15,228 bases of DNA from Methanoregula sp. (GCA_026394635.1 JAPKXV010000275.1:1-15228); one strand, 5' to 3'; positions 1 through 7,600 are shown, numbered from the stretch's first letter. Translations and numbers: made by a program. The notes: a model not told the origin generated them from the letters alone.

Positions 1-1
1 C

Positions 2-46
2 CGGAACTGCGGAGAGAACATTGAGATCGTGAGGCATGTCACCTGA
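2..46 (+). CDS. Possible 3' end of an upstream gene (partial)
   Basis: One frame is open from the window edge to a TGA at 44-46 and reads RNCGENIEIVRHVT. It would overlap the next start by 11 bases, in keeping with the tightly packed genes here. The other two forward frames stop by base 33. Fourteen codons are too few to name a product. The C-G-E beginning could be the last knuckle of a zinc ribbon, but that is a guess. It may equally be chance open frame. Confidence 0.3.
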   Translation, partial: RNCGENIEIVRHVT

Positions 47-524
47 ACAGACCGGCAGGACACGATTTGTCGCTGACCGTATGCTGGGTACCCTGTGCCG
101 GTATCTCCGGTTCATGGGATATGACATCATCAGTGCAAACTCCTTATCACCGGGTAATTCATCGGAAGATACACTCCTAATCCGGATCGCACATGACGAG
201 GGGCGCGTGCTCCTGACCCGGGACCGGGATCTGGCATCCCGTGCAGGACCAGCAGGGATCCTGATAACCTCTGATGATGTGATCGGGCAGGTAACCCAGC
301 TCCGGGATGCGGCGCGCATCGATCCGGAAATACGGATGACCCGGTGTTCCCTGTGCAACACCCCGCTGCGGGAAGCTTCTCCTGTTGAGATCGCACACGC
401 GGATTACGCCCCAAAAGACAACACAGGGTTTGCATTTTTCTTCTGCCCACACTGCGACAAATTATACTGGAATGGCTCCCACGGGAAGAATCTCACTGAC
501 AGGATATCGCGGCACCTGGGTTAG
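36..524 (+). CDS. Mut7-C RNase / PIN-like domain protein with C-terminal zinc ribbon
   Basis: The 162-residue product matches the architecture of the Mut7-C (DUF82) family: an N-terminal PIN-like nuclease fold (about residues 9-100) followed by a zinc ribbon. Visible marks are the opening FVADRMLGTLCRYLRFMGYD with acidic D14, the TRDRDLA motif (T61, R62, D63, D65) that supplies further acidic residues for metal-dependent RNA cleavage, and the zinc-binding pairs C104/C107 and C137/C140. The length is normal for the family. ATG 36 is the first usable start because upstream in-frame codons run into a stop at 30-32. Only GAGG directly before it could act as a ribosome site, so initiation may be coupled to an upstream gene. 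The substrate is unknown; RNA processing or toxin-like RNase activity is inferred from the fold only. Confidence 0.85.
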   Translation: MSPEQTGRTRFVADRMLGTLCRYLRFMGYDIISANSLSPGNSSEDTLLIRIAHDEGRVLLTRDRDLASRAGPAGILITSDDVIGQVTQLRDAARIDPEIRMTRCSLCNTPLREASPVEIAHADYAPKDNTGFAFFFCPHCDKLYWNGSHGKNLTDRISRHLG

Positions 525-570
525 TCCGGGACAACAACGAGGAAATGACGGGCATGGTATCATGGTTATC

Positions 571-600
571 ACCCCTGTACCGGGTATCTTTTTAAAGATC
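571..600 (+). promoter_or_regulatory. Terminator-like T-run and possible TATA box between the RNase and carbonic anhydrase genes
   Basis: A short ACCC...GGGT inverted pair (571-584) is followed by TATCTTTTTAAAGAT. This stretch could end the upstream transcript at the T-run, or serve as an AT-rich TATA element (588-596) for the carbonic anhydrase gene, which would then have a leader of about 80 bases. The ATCTTT/AAAGAT symmetry is also visible. None of these readings is strong. Confidence 0.3.
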
Positions 601-701
601 ATTTCGAAAGGTTCATTGATCCTGCATTCCCAGTCAGAATGAAAGGGCAGGCAGCGATCCTGTCATGCTATGGATGAGATGATTACAGGACTGAAGAGAC
701 C

Positions 702-1283
702 ATGATCGACCAACTGTTATCGGGAAATGTAAAATTCAGGGAAACAACCTTCAAACAGAACCATGAACGCTACTCCGAGCTTGCGAAAGGCCAGAAACCA
801 TCCGTCCTCTGGATCGGATGTTCTGATTCGAGGATCCAGACGGGGCATATCACCAATGCGGCCCCGGGCGTCCTGTTTATCCAGCGCAACATTGGGAATG
901 TGGCGCCGGTGTATGACTGGAATTTTGCCACTGTCCTCGAATATGCGCTCAAACACCTCAAAGTCCAGCACATCGTCATCTGCGGGCATTCAGACTGCGG
1001 TGCAATTAAAGCACTCGACAAGGATCTGGACGACCACTACATCCCGCTCTGGCTGAACAATGCCACGGAAGCAAAGCAGCGGGTGGATGCAAAGATTAAA
1101 AAACCGGTTACCCCTGCAGAAGCAAAGGAACGGTCAACGATGATCGAGCAGGAGAATGTCCGGCTCCAGATTGAGCACCTGAAGAAGTATCCGCTGGTCA
1201 AAACGGCACTGGCAAAAAAGGAGATCACGGTGCACGGGCTCTATTACGATCTGGAGACCGGCGCGCTCTCAAAAATTGTATAA
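702..1283 (+). CDS. Beta-class carbonic anhydrase
   Basis: Interconverts CO2 and bicarbonate using active-site zinc in the cytoplasm. The ligand set of beta-class enzymes is intact: C40 and the D42/R44 dyad in CSDSR, then H96 and C99 in GHSDCGA. The downstream APGVLFIQRNIGN stretch is also typical. At 193 residues it is closer to the longer clade that includes E. coli Can than to the minimal methanogen Cab enzyme of about 170 residues. A methanogen using CO2 and carboxylating enzymes such as carbamoyl-phosphate synthase would benefit from it; that link is inference. ATG 702 fits the family start, although the ribosome site before it is weak (GAAGAGA). The gene ends 2 bp from the convergent gene on the other strand. 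Confidence 0.95.
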   Translation: MIDQLLSGNVKFRETTFKQNHERYSELAKGQKPSVLWIGCSDSRIQTGHITNAAPGVLFIQRNIGNVAPVYDWNFATVLEYALKHLKVQHIVICGHSDCGAIKALDKDLDDHYIPLWLNNATEAKQRVDAKIKKPVTPAEAKERSTMIEQENVRLQIEHLKKYPLVKTALAKKEITVHGLYYDLETGALSKIV

Positions 1284-1285
1284 CT

Positions 1286-1624
1286 TCACAGGACTTTTTC
1301 AATCTCTTTTTTTATCCGGTCCAGCGCAATCCGGCCGATGGGTGTCACCCTGCCGTTGACAATGACCATAGGGAGTGCCGGATGGTGCGTCTCGATAATT
1401 GCCCTCACATTGGGAGGTGTACCGTTGTCAAGGAGCGTGAGTTTTATGGATATTTTGGTGCCGTACTCCCCCATGAGCACTTTTTTCAAATTATCGAATG
1501 CCGCAGTCAGTTTCCCGGTGGGGTAACAGTCAACAAGCCCGCAGGTGCGCTCTTCGTTGCAGGGAAACGGAGAGCAGTCGGCATGTTCAAAGCCGACAAT
1601 CTCGATAGGGACTGAATCTGGCAT
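1286..1624 (-). CDS. Cysteine-rich thioredoxin-fold protein, third gene of redox operon
   Basis: The 112-residue product appears to have a thioredoxin/glutaredoxin fold. Its second half reads as a beta strand, a cis-proline-like LPMVIVNG and a closing helix (DRIKKEIEKV), as in small thioredoxins. The usual CxxC is replaced near the N-terminus by C17-x4-C22-x5-C28-x4-C33, a spacing I do not recognise from a named family; it could bind metal or form two disulfides. ATG 1622-1624 is chosen because the open frame upstream offers only a TTG and is not protein-like. The base run GGGT lies right before this ATG. It sits about 90 bases downstream of the ferredoxin:disulfide reductase gene on the same strand, so it may be a dedicated electron acceptor for it (inference). 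Confidence 0.65.
   Translation of the reverse strand: MPDSVPIEIVGFEHADCSPFPCNEERTCGLVDCYPTGKLTAAFDNLKKVLMGEYGTKISIKLTLLDNGTPPNVRAIIETHHPALPMVIVNGRVTPIGRIALDRIKKEIEKVL
1292..1313 (+). terminator. T-tract terminator for the carbonic anhydrase gene
   Basis: Two T-runs, ACTTTTT and CTCTTTTTTTATC, begin about 10 bases after the carbonic anhydrase stop. Archaeal RNA polymerase stops at such tracts without a hairpin. They lie inside the 3' end of the convergent gene, so the two transcripts probably overlap there. Confidence 0.5.
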
Positions 1625-1714
1625 ACCCTTTAGGTTGGTGCAGACGGTATTTGAGGGTTGGGAACCCTGCAATATTGTACAGGATTAATGGAAAATTTAA
1701 GAAAAAACGGGGTT

Positions 1715-2233
1715 TTAGATAAAACGCTCGAACCTGTCCTTTGGCACCTTGCAGATCGGACAGATGCCGGGAGGTTGTTCGCGGGCGCAGAGATACCCGC
1801 AGACCTTGCATCGCCAGACCGGCAGCGGCAGTGCCGCAAACGGAATTGCCCCGTCGGGCTTTGCTGGCGGCTGCAGTTTTTTCCGGTCCGCTCGCGAGGG
1901 GCGGCGCTCGGGAATGGGAGTGAGTTTTTGTGAACCGTTCCGGACTGCGTCGCTCACATATAATGCGCAATAGCATGCACCAGATTCATCGAGGTCGGGA
2001 TCCCGGTAATCGCAGGGGCAGATAATATCAAGGTCCTCCTCTTTTTTCCCGGAGGCAAGGCGGCAGGGGCATGCCCGGTAGCCGTACCGTTGTTCGTTTT
2101 TAAGCAGCCCGCGGACAAGGTTTTTCGTAAAATCCACGTCCGGGTTCAGCCGGTAACCTCCGTCTTCAGCCTCTTTTTTTAAAGCGGAATGTGTTGCATC
2201 AACAATGGAGTCGGGAGTGACAGGGAGCGTCAT
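1715..2233 (-). CDS. Ferredoxin:disulfide reductase (FTR catalytic domain fused to rubredoxin)
   Basis: The 172-residue protein joins an FTR catalytic-chain domain (about residues 5-95) to a rubredoxin-like domain (138-172) through a Pro/Lys-rich linker. By analogy with plant and cyanobacterial FTR, C55, C72, C74 and C87 would hold the 4Fe-4S cluster, and C57 with C89 would be the redox-active pair. The pattern is CPC-x14-CPC-x12-CYC, against the classical CPC-x16-CPC-x8-CHC, so the catalytic-site histidine is Tyr88 here. The rubredoxin ligands are C142, C145, C158 and C161. This fusion is known in methanogens as FDR, which passes electrons from ferredoxin to disulfides. ATG 2231-2233 overlaps the glutaredoxin stop (ATGA), indicating translational coupling. 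The 32 upstream in-frame codons overlap glutaredoxin and are not used. Confidence 0.9.
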   Translation of the reverse strand: MTLPVTPDSIVDATHSALKKEAEDGGYRLNPDVDFTKNLVRGLLKNEQRYGYRACPCRLASGKKEEDLDIICPCDYRDPDLDESGACYCALYVSDAVRNGSQKLTPIPERRPSRADRKKLQPPAKPDGAIPFAALPLPVWRCKVCGYLCAREQPPGICPICKVPKDRFERFI

Positions 2234-2511
2234 GTTCCAAATTCCTCCCGGATCTGGCTCTCCTGGTACCCGATAATGCACCGCGCGTTGCTGATAACGA
2301 GCGTGGGAAAGGAACCCCGTGGGTTCCATCGCTCCAGTTCAAAGAGTGCCTTGTCCTGTTCTTTTCCTTCAAGCAGGTCGACATAGACAAAATTAAAATC
2401 AACACCGAGATCTCTTAAGAGCTCTTTTGTCTTGTTGCACCACTGGCAGGTGCTTAAGGCATAGAGCATCAGATCTCCCACCTTCCTGCCATTCACATGT
2501 TCAACGGTCAT
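2230..2511 (-). CDS. Glutaredoxin-family thiol oxidoreductase
   Basis: A 93-residue glutaredoxin-like protein. The active-site motif is C22-Q-W-C25 after the first beta strand, followed by the cis-proline segment SFPTLVISN and a glycine-tyrosine turn (IIGY). It is the first gene of a three-gene operon and probably receives electrons from the coupled ferredoxin:disulfide reductase, since methanogens have no glutathione in the usual sense (inference). ATG 2509-2511 is preferred over the GTG four codons upstream: the GTGAG at that GTG can then serve as ribosome site with about 7 bases of spacing, and the TATA box gives a sensible leader length. It acts in the cytoplasm; no signal peptide is visible. 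Confidence 0.85.
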   Translation of the reverse strand: MTVEHVNGRKVGDLMLYALSTCQWCNKTKELLRDLGVDFNFVYVDLLEGKEQDKALFELERWNPRGSFPTLVISNARCIIGYQESQIREEFGT

Positions 2512-2558
2512 AGTAAATCTCACGTTATTGTCAATGGCACAAGATTAAAGAGGAATAC

Positions 2559-2568
2559 TATTTAAAAA
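2559..2568 (-). promoter_or_regulatory. TATA box of the glutaredoxin/FDR operon
   Basis: On the minus strand the sequence TTTTTAAATA lies about 50 bases upstream of the glutaredoxin ATG. This places transcription start near 2535-2540 and gives a leader of roughly 25-30 bases. It is the only strong AT-rich element in that upstream stretch. Confidence 0.5.
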
Positions 2569-2636
2569 TGGGGATGGAGGAATCCGGGGAAAGACGGATG
2601 ATATGTGTTACATTTCTTCAATGAAGGAATTCTGGG

Positions 2637-2813
2637 ATGGGGAATAGTAACAACCCGGAAATTCAGGATAGCGCGATGAACAAGGTTCGGGCTCTGGTGA
2701 AATCATCGTTTTTCATAACGTTCTTGGGGGCGTTTGCCATTCCCTGCAGGGAAGAGCAAACTGAAGAAGATGTCCATTTGGACATCTTCGATTTACATTG
2801 CATACATCATTGA
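2637..2813 (+). CDS. Possible small ORF of 58 codons in structured spacer
   Basis: An open frame runs from ATG 2637 to TGA 2811, with GAAGGAAT about 7 bases upstream as a plausible ribosome site. The product would be 58 residues: a polar start (MGNSNNPEIQDSAM), a short hydrophobic stretch (SSFFITFLGAFAIPC, near residues 23-37), then an acidic and His-rich tail ending HCIHH. An internal ATG at 2676 would give 45 residues. I recognise no family. Two hairpins (2732-2761 and 2766-2789) fall inside it, which argues that the DNA or RNA structure rather than the peptide may be what matters. It could be a real small membrane-associated peptide, a gene remnant, or chance. Confidence 0.25.
   Translation: MGNSNNPEIQDSAMNKVRALVKSSFFITFLGAFAIPCREEQTEEDVHLDIFDLHCIHH
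2732..2761. repeat. Inverted repeat I (imperfect 13-bp-arm palindrome)
   Basis: The arms GTTTGC (2732-2737) and GCAAAC (2756-2761) flank the perfect 14-bp palindrome TTCCCTGCAGGGAA (2740-2753), with one 2x2 mismatch (CA/GA) between. As RNA it would form a long stem with a tight loop; as DNA it has the symmetry of a dimeric regulator site. It lies 4 bp from a second hairpin. Confidence 0.6.
2766..2789. repeat. Inverted repeat II (perfect 10-bp stem, 4-nt loop)
   Basis: GAAGATGTCC, loop ATTT, GGACATCTTC is an exact hairpin. No T-run follows it on the plus strand, so it does not look like an ordinary terminator there. On the minus strand only TTCTTC follows. It may be part of a structured RNA, an operator, or an end marker for the flanking operons. 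Confidence 0.6.
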
Positions 2814-2890
2814 ACGCTAATAATGGAGGTTGAACCGGGATTTCACCAGAGCCCAATTCTCCTGTATTTTATAAAGGATGAAAAAGAGAT

Positions 2891-3388
2891 TTACCGATTC
2901 CGCATCATCACTTCGATATCTTCAAGCAGTGCCTGGAGGTCTTCCTCATGTTCGACTTCCTGCTGGAGGATGGTAAGGACGATGTTGTACGTGACCGGGT
3001 CTTTGTCTCTGGTCTTTTTCAAGAGAGCATTGTAACTCTTGATGGCGCACTGCTCTCCCTTGATATTCTGTTCGAGCACTTTGATCACGTACGGGTCATC
3101 GGGTGCATCATACCCGCAATTGGTAAGCTTATACCATTCCTGCGGTTTTGTGACGGGTGTTCCGCCAAGCTGGATAATCCGCGTTGTGAGCAGGGTGGCA
3201 TGCGCCAGTTCTTCGGTTGCATGCAGGGTAAGCTCTGATATCACTGCCTCCTTGTTTGGGCCCCGCACAACTTTCGAACCGATCCAGTACTGGTAATATG
3301 CGAGCCATTCATCGCTGAACGCCTTGTTGAGAAGTTTGACAAGTTCTGCGACATTGGTATCAACAATCTTTCGTCCTAAGGTTCCCAT
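2891..3388 (-). CDS. Ferritin-like diiron protein, Dps-like (DPSL/thioferritin) type
   Basis: The 165-residue four-helix protein has a ferritin-like diiron site. Likely ligands are E27 (DEWLAYYQYW), E60 and H63 (ATEELAHA), E112 (KGEQ), and E144 with H147 (QQEVEHEE). Its only two cysteines, C91 and C114, sit either side of the third helix start. A cysteine pair near a bacterioferritin-type site is the hallmark of archaeal Dps-like proteins, which store iron and remove peroxide. ATG 3386-3388 is chosen because AAGGTGAT lies 5 bases upstream; the GTG three codons earlier is part of that ribosome site. It lies next to a disulfide-reducing operon and divergent from carA, suggesting oxidative stress protection (inference). 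Confidence 0.88.
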   Translation of the reverse strand: MGTLGRKIVDTNVAELVKLLNKAFSDEWLAYYQYWIGSKVVRGPNKEAVISELTLHATEELAHATLLTTRIIQLGGTPVTKPQEWYKLTNCGYDAPDDPYVIKVLEQNIKGEQCAIKSYNALLKKTRDKDPVTYNIVLTILQQEVEHEEDLQALLEDIEVMMRNR

Positions 3389-3392
3389 GGAA

Positions 3393-3400
3393 ATCACCTT
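3393..3400 (-). promoter_or_regulatory. Ribosome binding site deciding the thioferritin start
   Basis: Reads AAGGTGAT on the minus strand, 4-5 bases before ATG 3386-3388. It is strongly complementary to the archaeal 16S rRNA tail. It contains the alternative GTG start, making that upstream start unlikely. Confidence 0.75.
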
Positions 3401-3438
3401 TTTTTAAATTTAAGGTATGTGAATATCAACCCTTCATC

Positions 3439-3452
3439 TTTTTATTCATATG
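3439..3452 (-). promoter_or_regulatory. Candidate TATA element for the thioferritin gene
   Basis: The minus strand reads CATATGAATAAAA, about 55 bases upstream of the thioferritin ATG, predicting a short leader of about 30 bases. The more AT-rich TTAAATTTAAA at 3401-3413 is too close to the start codon to be its TATA box. The same element faces carA on the other strand. Confidence 0.3.
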
Positions 3453-3530
3453 CCTCTTTCCAACGGTTGTGATTGAGTAAAAACCAGTACAAAATGGGGG
3501 AATGATTTCCCGCGACCATTTTCCCCGATC

Positions 3531-3548
3531 AAAAAAATTAAAAAATAC
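3531..3548 (+). promoter_or_regulatory. Candidate TATA element for carAB
   Basis: The A/T-only run AAAAAAATTAAAAAATA lies about 90 bases before the preferred carA start and would give a leader of some 50-60 bases. A weaker alternative, TATTGTTAATAC at 3591-3602, would instead give a leaderless start at 3622. A small GGGAA-TGAT-TTCCC hairpin at 3497-3510 lies just upstream. Confidence 0.35.
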
Positions 3549-3630
3549 CGCTCCATTCAACGACGGTCAGGGCGGTTATGGAATTGACACTATTGTTAAT
3601 ACCTATTCCGGCGCATACCATATGGAAATC

Positions 3631-4686
3631 ATGAAGGCGGTTCTGGGTCTTGAAGATGGTCAGTATGTTGTGGGGGAGGGATTCGGTGTTGAAGGGCAGT
3701 GTTCCGGTGAACTTGTTTTCAATACGCTGATGGGCGGATACATGGAGGCGCTCTCCGACCCGAGTTATTATGGGCAGATCCTGATGTTCACCTTCCCGAT
3801 GATCGGCAATTACGGGGTCGACGCGCAGAACATGCAGAGCCCGCAGGTCAAGGCGCTGGGCGCAGTATGCCATGAGATCTGTGAAATGCCGGACAACAAA
3901 CCCACCATCCGTGAATATTTTGAACAGAAGAAACTCCTTGGCATCTGTGGCGTCGATACCCGAAACCTCACGATAAAAACCCGGGTGAAAGGTACGCTCA
4001 GGGCAGCCCTTGTGACAGGAAGCGATGACGGGGAAAATGCGGTAAAACTGGCACAAGAGACTCCCGCCATCTCTGATTGCGACCTGATCCCCGCGGTATC
4101 CTGCAAAGCACCCTACCGGATCCCGGGCAAGGGCAAACGGATCGCGGTAATCGATCTCGGGCTCAAGACCAGCATGATCACCAGTCTCTCACGGAGGAAG
4201 GGAGACCTGTATATCTTCCCCTATAATGTTGTTCCCGATGATATCTTTGCCATTGAGCCGGACTGCCTGTTTATCACCAATGGCCCCGGTGACCCCAAGA
4301 CCGCAACCAGCACGATCCGGACCGTAAAAGAATGTATCGGCCAGCTCCCGATCTTTGGCATCTGCATGGGGAACCAGATCGCTGCCCTTGCACTCGGAGG
4401 AGATACCTACAAGCTCAAGTTCGGCCACCGGGGCGCGAACCAGCCGGTCAAGTACATTGATGGCAGGATCTTCATCACTACCCAGAACCACGGTTTTGCT
4501 GTTGACGCACAATCCCTTCCGGAAGGATGCGAAGTGACCTTTGTCAATGCCAATGACGGTACCGTGGAAGGATTTGAAGACGAGCATGCGAGGATCAACT
4601 GTGTCCAGTTCCACCCGGAAGCCCATGCAGGACCAATGGATACGGAATGTCACTATTTTGACGGTCTGTTCAGGAGGCTGGCATAA
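3631..4686 (+). CDS. carA: Carbamoyl-phosphate synthase, small (glutamine amidotransferase) subunit
   Basis: Releases ammonia from glutamine and channels it to CarB for carbamoyl phosphate, used in pyrimidine and arginine synthesis. The N-terminal CarA domain (about residues 1-150, beginning MKAVLGLEDGQYVVGEGFG) precedes a class I amidotransferase domain with catalytic C245 (GICMGNQ), H328 and E330 (QFHPEAHAGP). The usual GHQ after the nucleophile is GNQ here, as I recall from other archaeal CarA. The start is uncertain: ATG 3631 gives 351 residues and matches family N-termini, and ATG 3622 would add MEI. The open frame extends back to ATG 3502, but those codons are AT-rich and unlike CarA, so they are probably leader. 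The stop overlaps carB by one base. Confidence 0.93.
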   Translation: MKAVLGLEDGQYVVGEGFGVEGQCSGELVFNTLMGGYMEALSDPSYYGQILMFTFPMIGNYGVDAQNMQSPQVKALGAVCHEICEMPDNKPTIREYFEQKKLLGICGVDTRNLTIKTRVKGTLRAALVTGSDDGENAVKLAQETPAISDCDLIPAVSCKAPYRIPGKGKRIAVIDLGLKTSMITSLSRRKGDLYIFPYNVVPDDIFAIEPDCLFITNGPGDPKTATSTIRTVKECIGQLPIFGICMGNQIAALALGGDTYKLKFGHRGANQPVKYIDGRIFITTQNHGFAVDAQSLPEGCEVTFVNANDGTVEGFEDEHARINCVQFHPEAHAGPMDTECHYFDGLFRRLA

Positions 4687-7600
4687 TGCCCAAGAAAGAG
4701 CATATCAAAAAAGTTCTGATCATAGGATCAGGACCGATCCAGATCGGACAGGCAGCTGAATTCGATTTTTCCGGGAGCCAGGCGTGCCGGGCAATGCGGG
4801 AAGAGGGGGTGAAGGTCGTCCTTGTCAATTCCAATCCCGCGACGATCCAGACAGATCCCGAGATGGCGGATACAATTTATATCGAGCCCCTCCGTGCTGA
4901 CATTATCGCAAAGATCATTGAGAAGGAAAAACCCGATGGCGTCCTATCCGGAATGGGAGGACAGACCGGGCTCAACATGACCGCTGAACTTGCGGAAAAG
5001 GGTGCGCTCAAAGGCGTTGAAATACTCGGCACACCGCTTGAAGCAATCTACCGCGGGGAGGATCGCGAGAAATTCCGGGATTTGATGGTTACAATCGGGG
5101 AACCGATCCCAAAAAGTACCATCCTGACCAACCTGAACCAGATTGACGATGCAATTGCCGCGGTCGGGCTTCCCGCGGTGGTCAGGCCGGCGTACACGCT
5201 TGGTGGTGCAGGCAGCGGCATCGGAAAAACCCGGGAAGAACTGACCCGGATCGTCGAGCTCGGTCTTTCCCGATCCCGTATCCACCAGGTGCTGATAGAA
5301 GAGAGCGTCGTGGGATGGAAGGAGATTGAGTTTGAAGTGATGCGGGATTCGGCGGATACCTGCATCATCGTCTGTGGGATGGAGAATGTTGACGCCATGG
5401 GGATCCATACCGGTGAGAGTGTCGTTGTTGCCCCGATCCTTACCCTGCGGGATGATGAGTTCCAGACCCTGCGCAGCGCCTCAATCAAGATCATTCGTGC
5501 ACTCGATGTGCAGGGCGGGTGCAATATCCAGTTTGCATTCCTGGACGGTGAGTACCGTGTCATTGAAGTGAACCCCAGAGTATCACGCTCCTCTGCACTT
5601 GCCTCTAAAGCGACGGGTTACCCCATCGCCCGTATCGCGGCAAAGATTGCAATTGGTCTTCGCCTCGATGAGATCACCAATACCGTGACCGGTTGCACTC
5701 CTGCATCATTTGAACCTGCCATCGACTATGTGGTCGTAAAAGTCCCCCGCTGGCCGTTTGACAAGTTTAAAGGAGCAGACCGGACGCTCTCCACATCCAT
5801 GAAGAGCACCGGCGAGGTGATGGCGATCGGGCGCAATCTCGAGGAGGCGTTCATGAAGGCGAAGCGTTCGATTGACACGGATGTCATCCCCCATACAAGC
5901 CACAGTGAGATCCGTATGATCCTCTCCCGCCCGACCGATGAGAGGTTCCACTGCCTTTTTGATGCGTTTAGAGAGGGTTTTTCAATCGAGGAGATTGTCC
6001 AGCTCACGGCGATCACCCCGTTCTTTTTGGAAAAGATCAGAAACATCGTCGAAATGGAAAAGCATCTTACAGCTTCCCATGGGTTATCTGATATTATCGC
6101 AGCAAAAAAGTTCGGGTTTTCCAATGTCGAACTGGTGAAGATCACAGGGCTCCCGTTAGAACACGTTGAAGAGATGGCTGGTGAGCCCACCTACAAGATG
6201 GTGGATACCTGTGCGGCGGAGTTCCCTGCAAACACACCCTATTTCTACTCGACATGGGAGCAGGTATGTGAGATTGTTCAGAGCACAAACAAGAAGATCC
6301 TCATTCTCGGCTCGGGGCCAATCCGCATCGGGCAGGGGATTGAGTTCGACTACTGCACCGTCCATGCGGTAAAAGCGCTGCGGGAGGAGGGTGTTGAAGT
6401 CCATATCGTCAACAACAATCCGGAAACGGTGTCCACCGACTTTGATACATCGGACCGGCTCTTCTTTGAGCCGATGCAGCTTGAGGATGTGGCAAATATC
6501 CTGAAAAAAGATGATTATGCCGGGGTCATGGTCCAGTTCGGCGGACAAAATGCCGTGAACCTGGCCGTCCCCATTGAACAGGAGATTAAACGCTTAAACC
6601 TCACAACAAGGATCCTCGGCACAAGTCCGGATGCGATGGATATTGCAGAGGATCGCGACCGGTTCAGTAACCTTCTCGATCAGCTCAAAATTCCCAGCCC
6701 GCCCAACACATCCGCATATTCCGAATCCGAAGCAAAAGAGAAAGCAGAGAAGATCGGCTACCCGGTGCTTGTCCGCCCCTCGTATGTTCTCGGTGGCAGG
6801 GCAATGGAGATCGTCCATGACGCAACAGAACTTGAACTGTACATGAAGGAGGCGGTGAGGGTGAGCCGGAACCATCCGGTGCTGATCGATTCCTATCTCC
6901 AGAATGCGATTGAGCTGGACGTGGATGCGGTCTGCGATGGTGAAGAGGTACTGATCGGCGGTATTATGGAACATATCGAGCAGGCAGGTATTCACTCGGG
7001 TGATTCAGCCTGTGTGATCCCTACCCAGTCGCTCTCTCCCAAAGTCCTTGAGCAGGTGAGGGATCATACCCGGAAGATCGCGCTCGGGCTCGGTGTTATC
7101 GGCCTTGTCAACCTCCAGCTCGCGGTCAAGGACGATATTGTCTATGTCCTCGAAGCAAACCCGCGAGCGAGCCGGACCGTGCCGTTTGTCTCCAAGGCGA
7201 CCGGTCTTCCCATCGCAAAGATTGCGGCAAAGGTGATGATCGGCAGGAAGCTGCGGGATCTCGGGTACCGCGAGAGGGAGATCACCCATGTCGCTGTCAA
7301 GGAAGTCCTGCTCCCGTTCAACAAGCTTCTGGGTGTTGATACGATGCTTGGTCCCGAGATGAAGAGCACCGGCGAGGTTATGGGTATCGACTACGACTTC
7401 GGGCTTGCCTTTTACAAGGCATGCCTCTCGGCAGACAATGAACTCCCGCTCAAGGGCAACATCTTTGTCTCGGTCAACATGGAACAGAAGGACGAGGTAA
7501 TCCCCATCGCACGGAAACTGCGCGATCTGGGGCTGATCCTGTACGGTACCGAAGGCACGGTGGATTATCTCCATGATGCAGGGGTGGAAGCGCACCTCGT

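Larger units (their letters stand above)
2569..2890. other. Spacer between redox operon and thioferritin gene
   Basis: About 320 bp with no convincing full-length gene. It holds a possible 58-codon ORF and two adjacent hairpins. Bases 2814-2890 end in an AT-rich stretch whose minus-strand reading (CTCTTTTTCATCC, just after the thioferritin stop) could terminate that gene. Confidence 0.5.

Noticed and set aside
525..701. tRNA or small RNA gene in the gap before carbonic anhydrase
   Set aside because: No cloverleaf, T-loop consensus or CCA end could be built; only short imperfect stems such as CCTGT/ACAGG.
3538..4056. 172-codon minus-strand frame across carA
   Set aside because: Antisense of conserved CarA sequence and of its promoter. 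No family resemblance.
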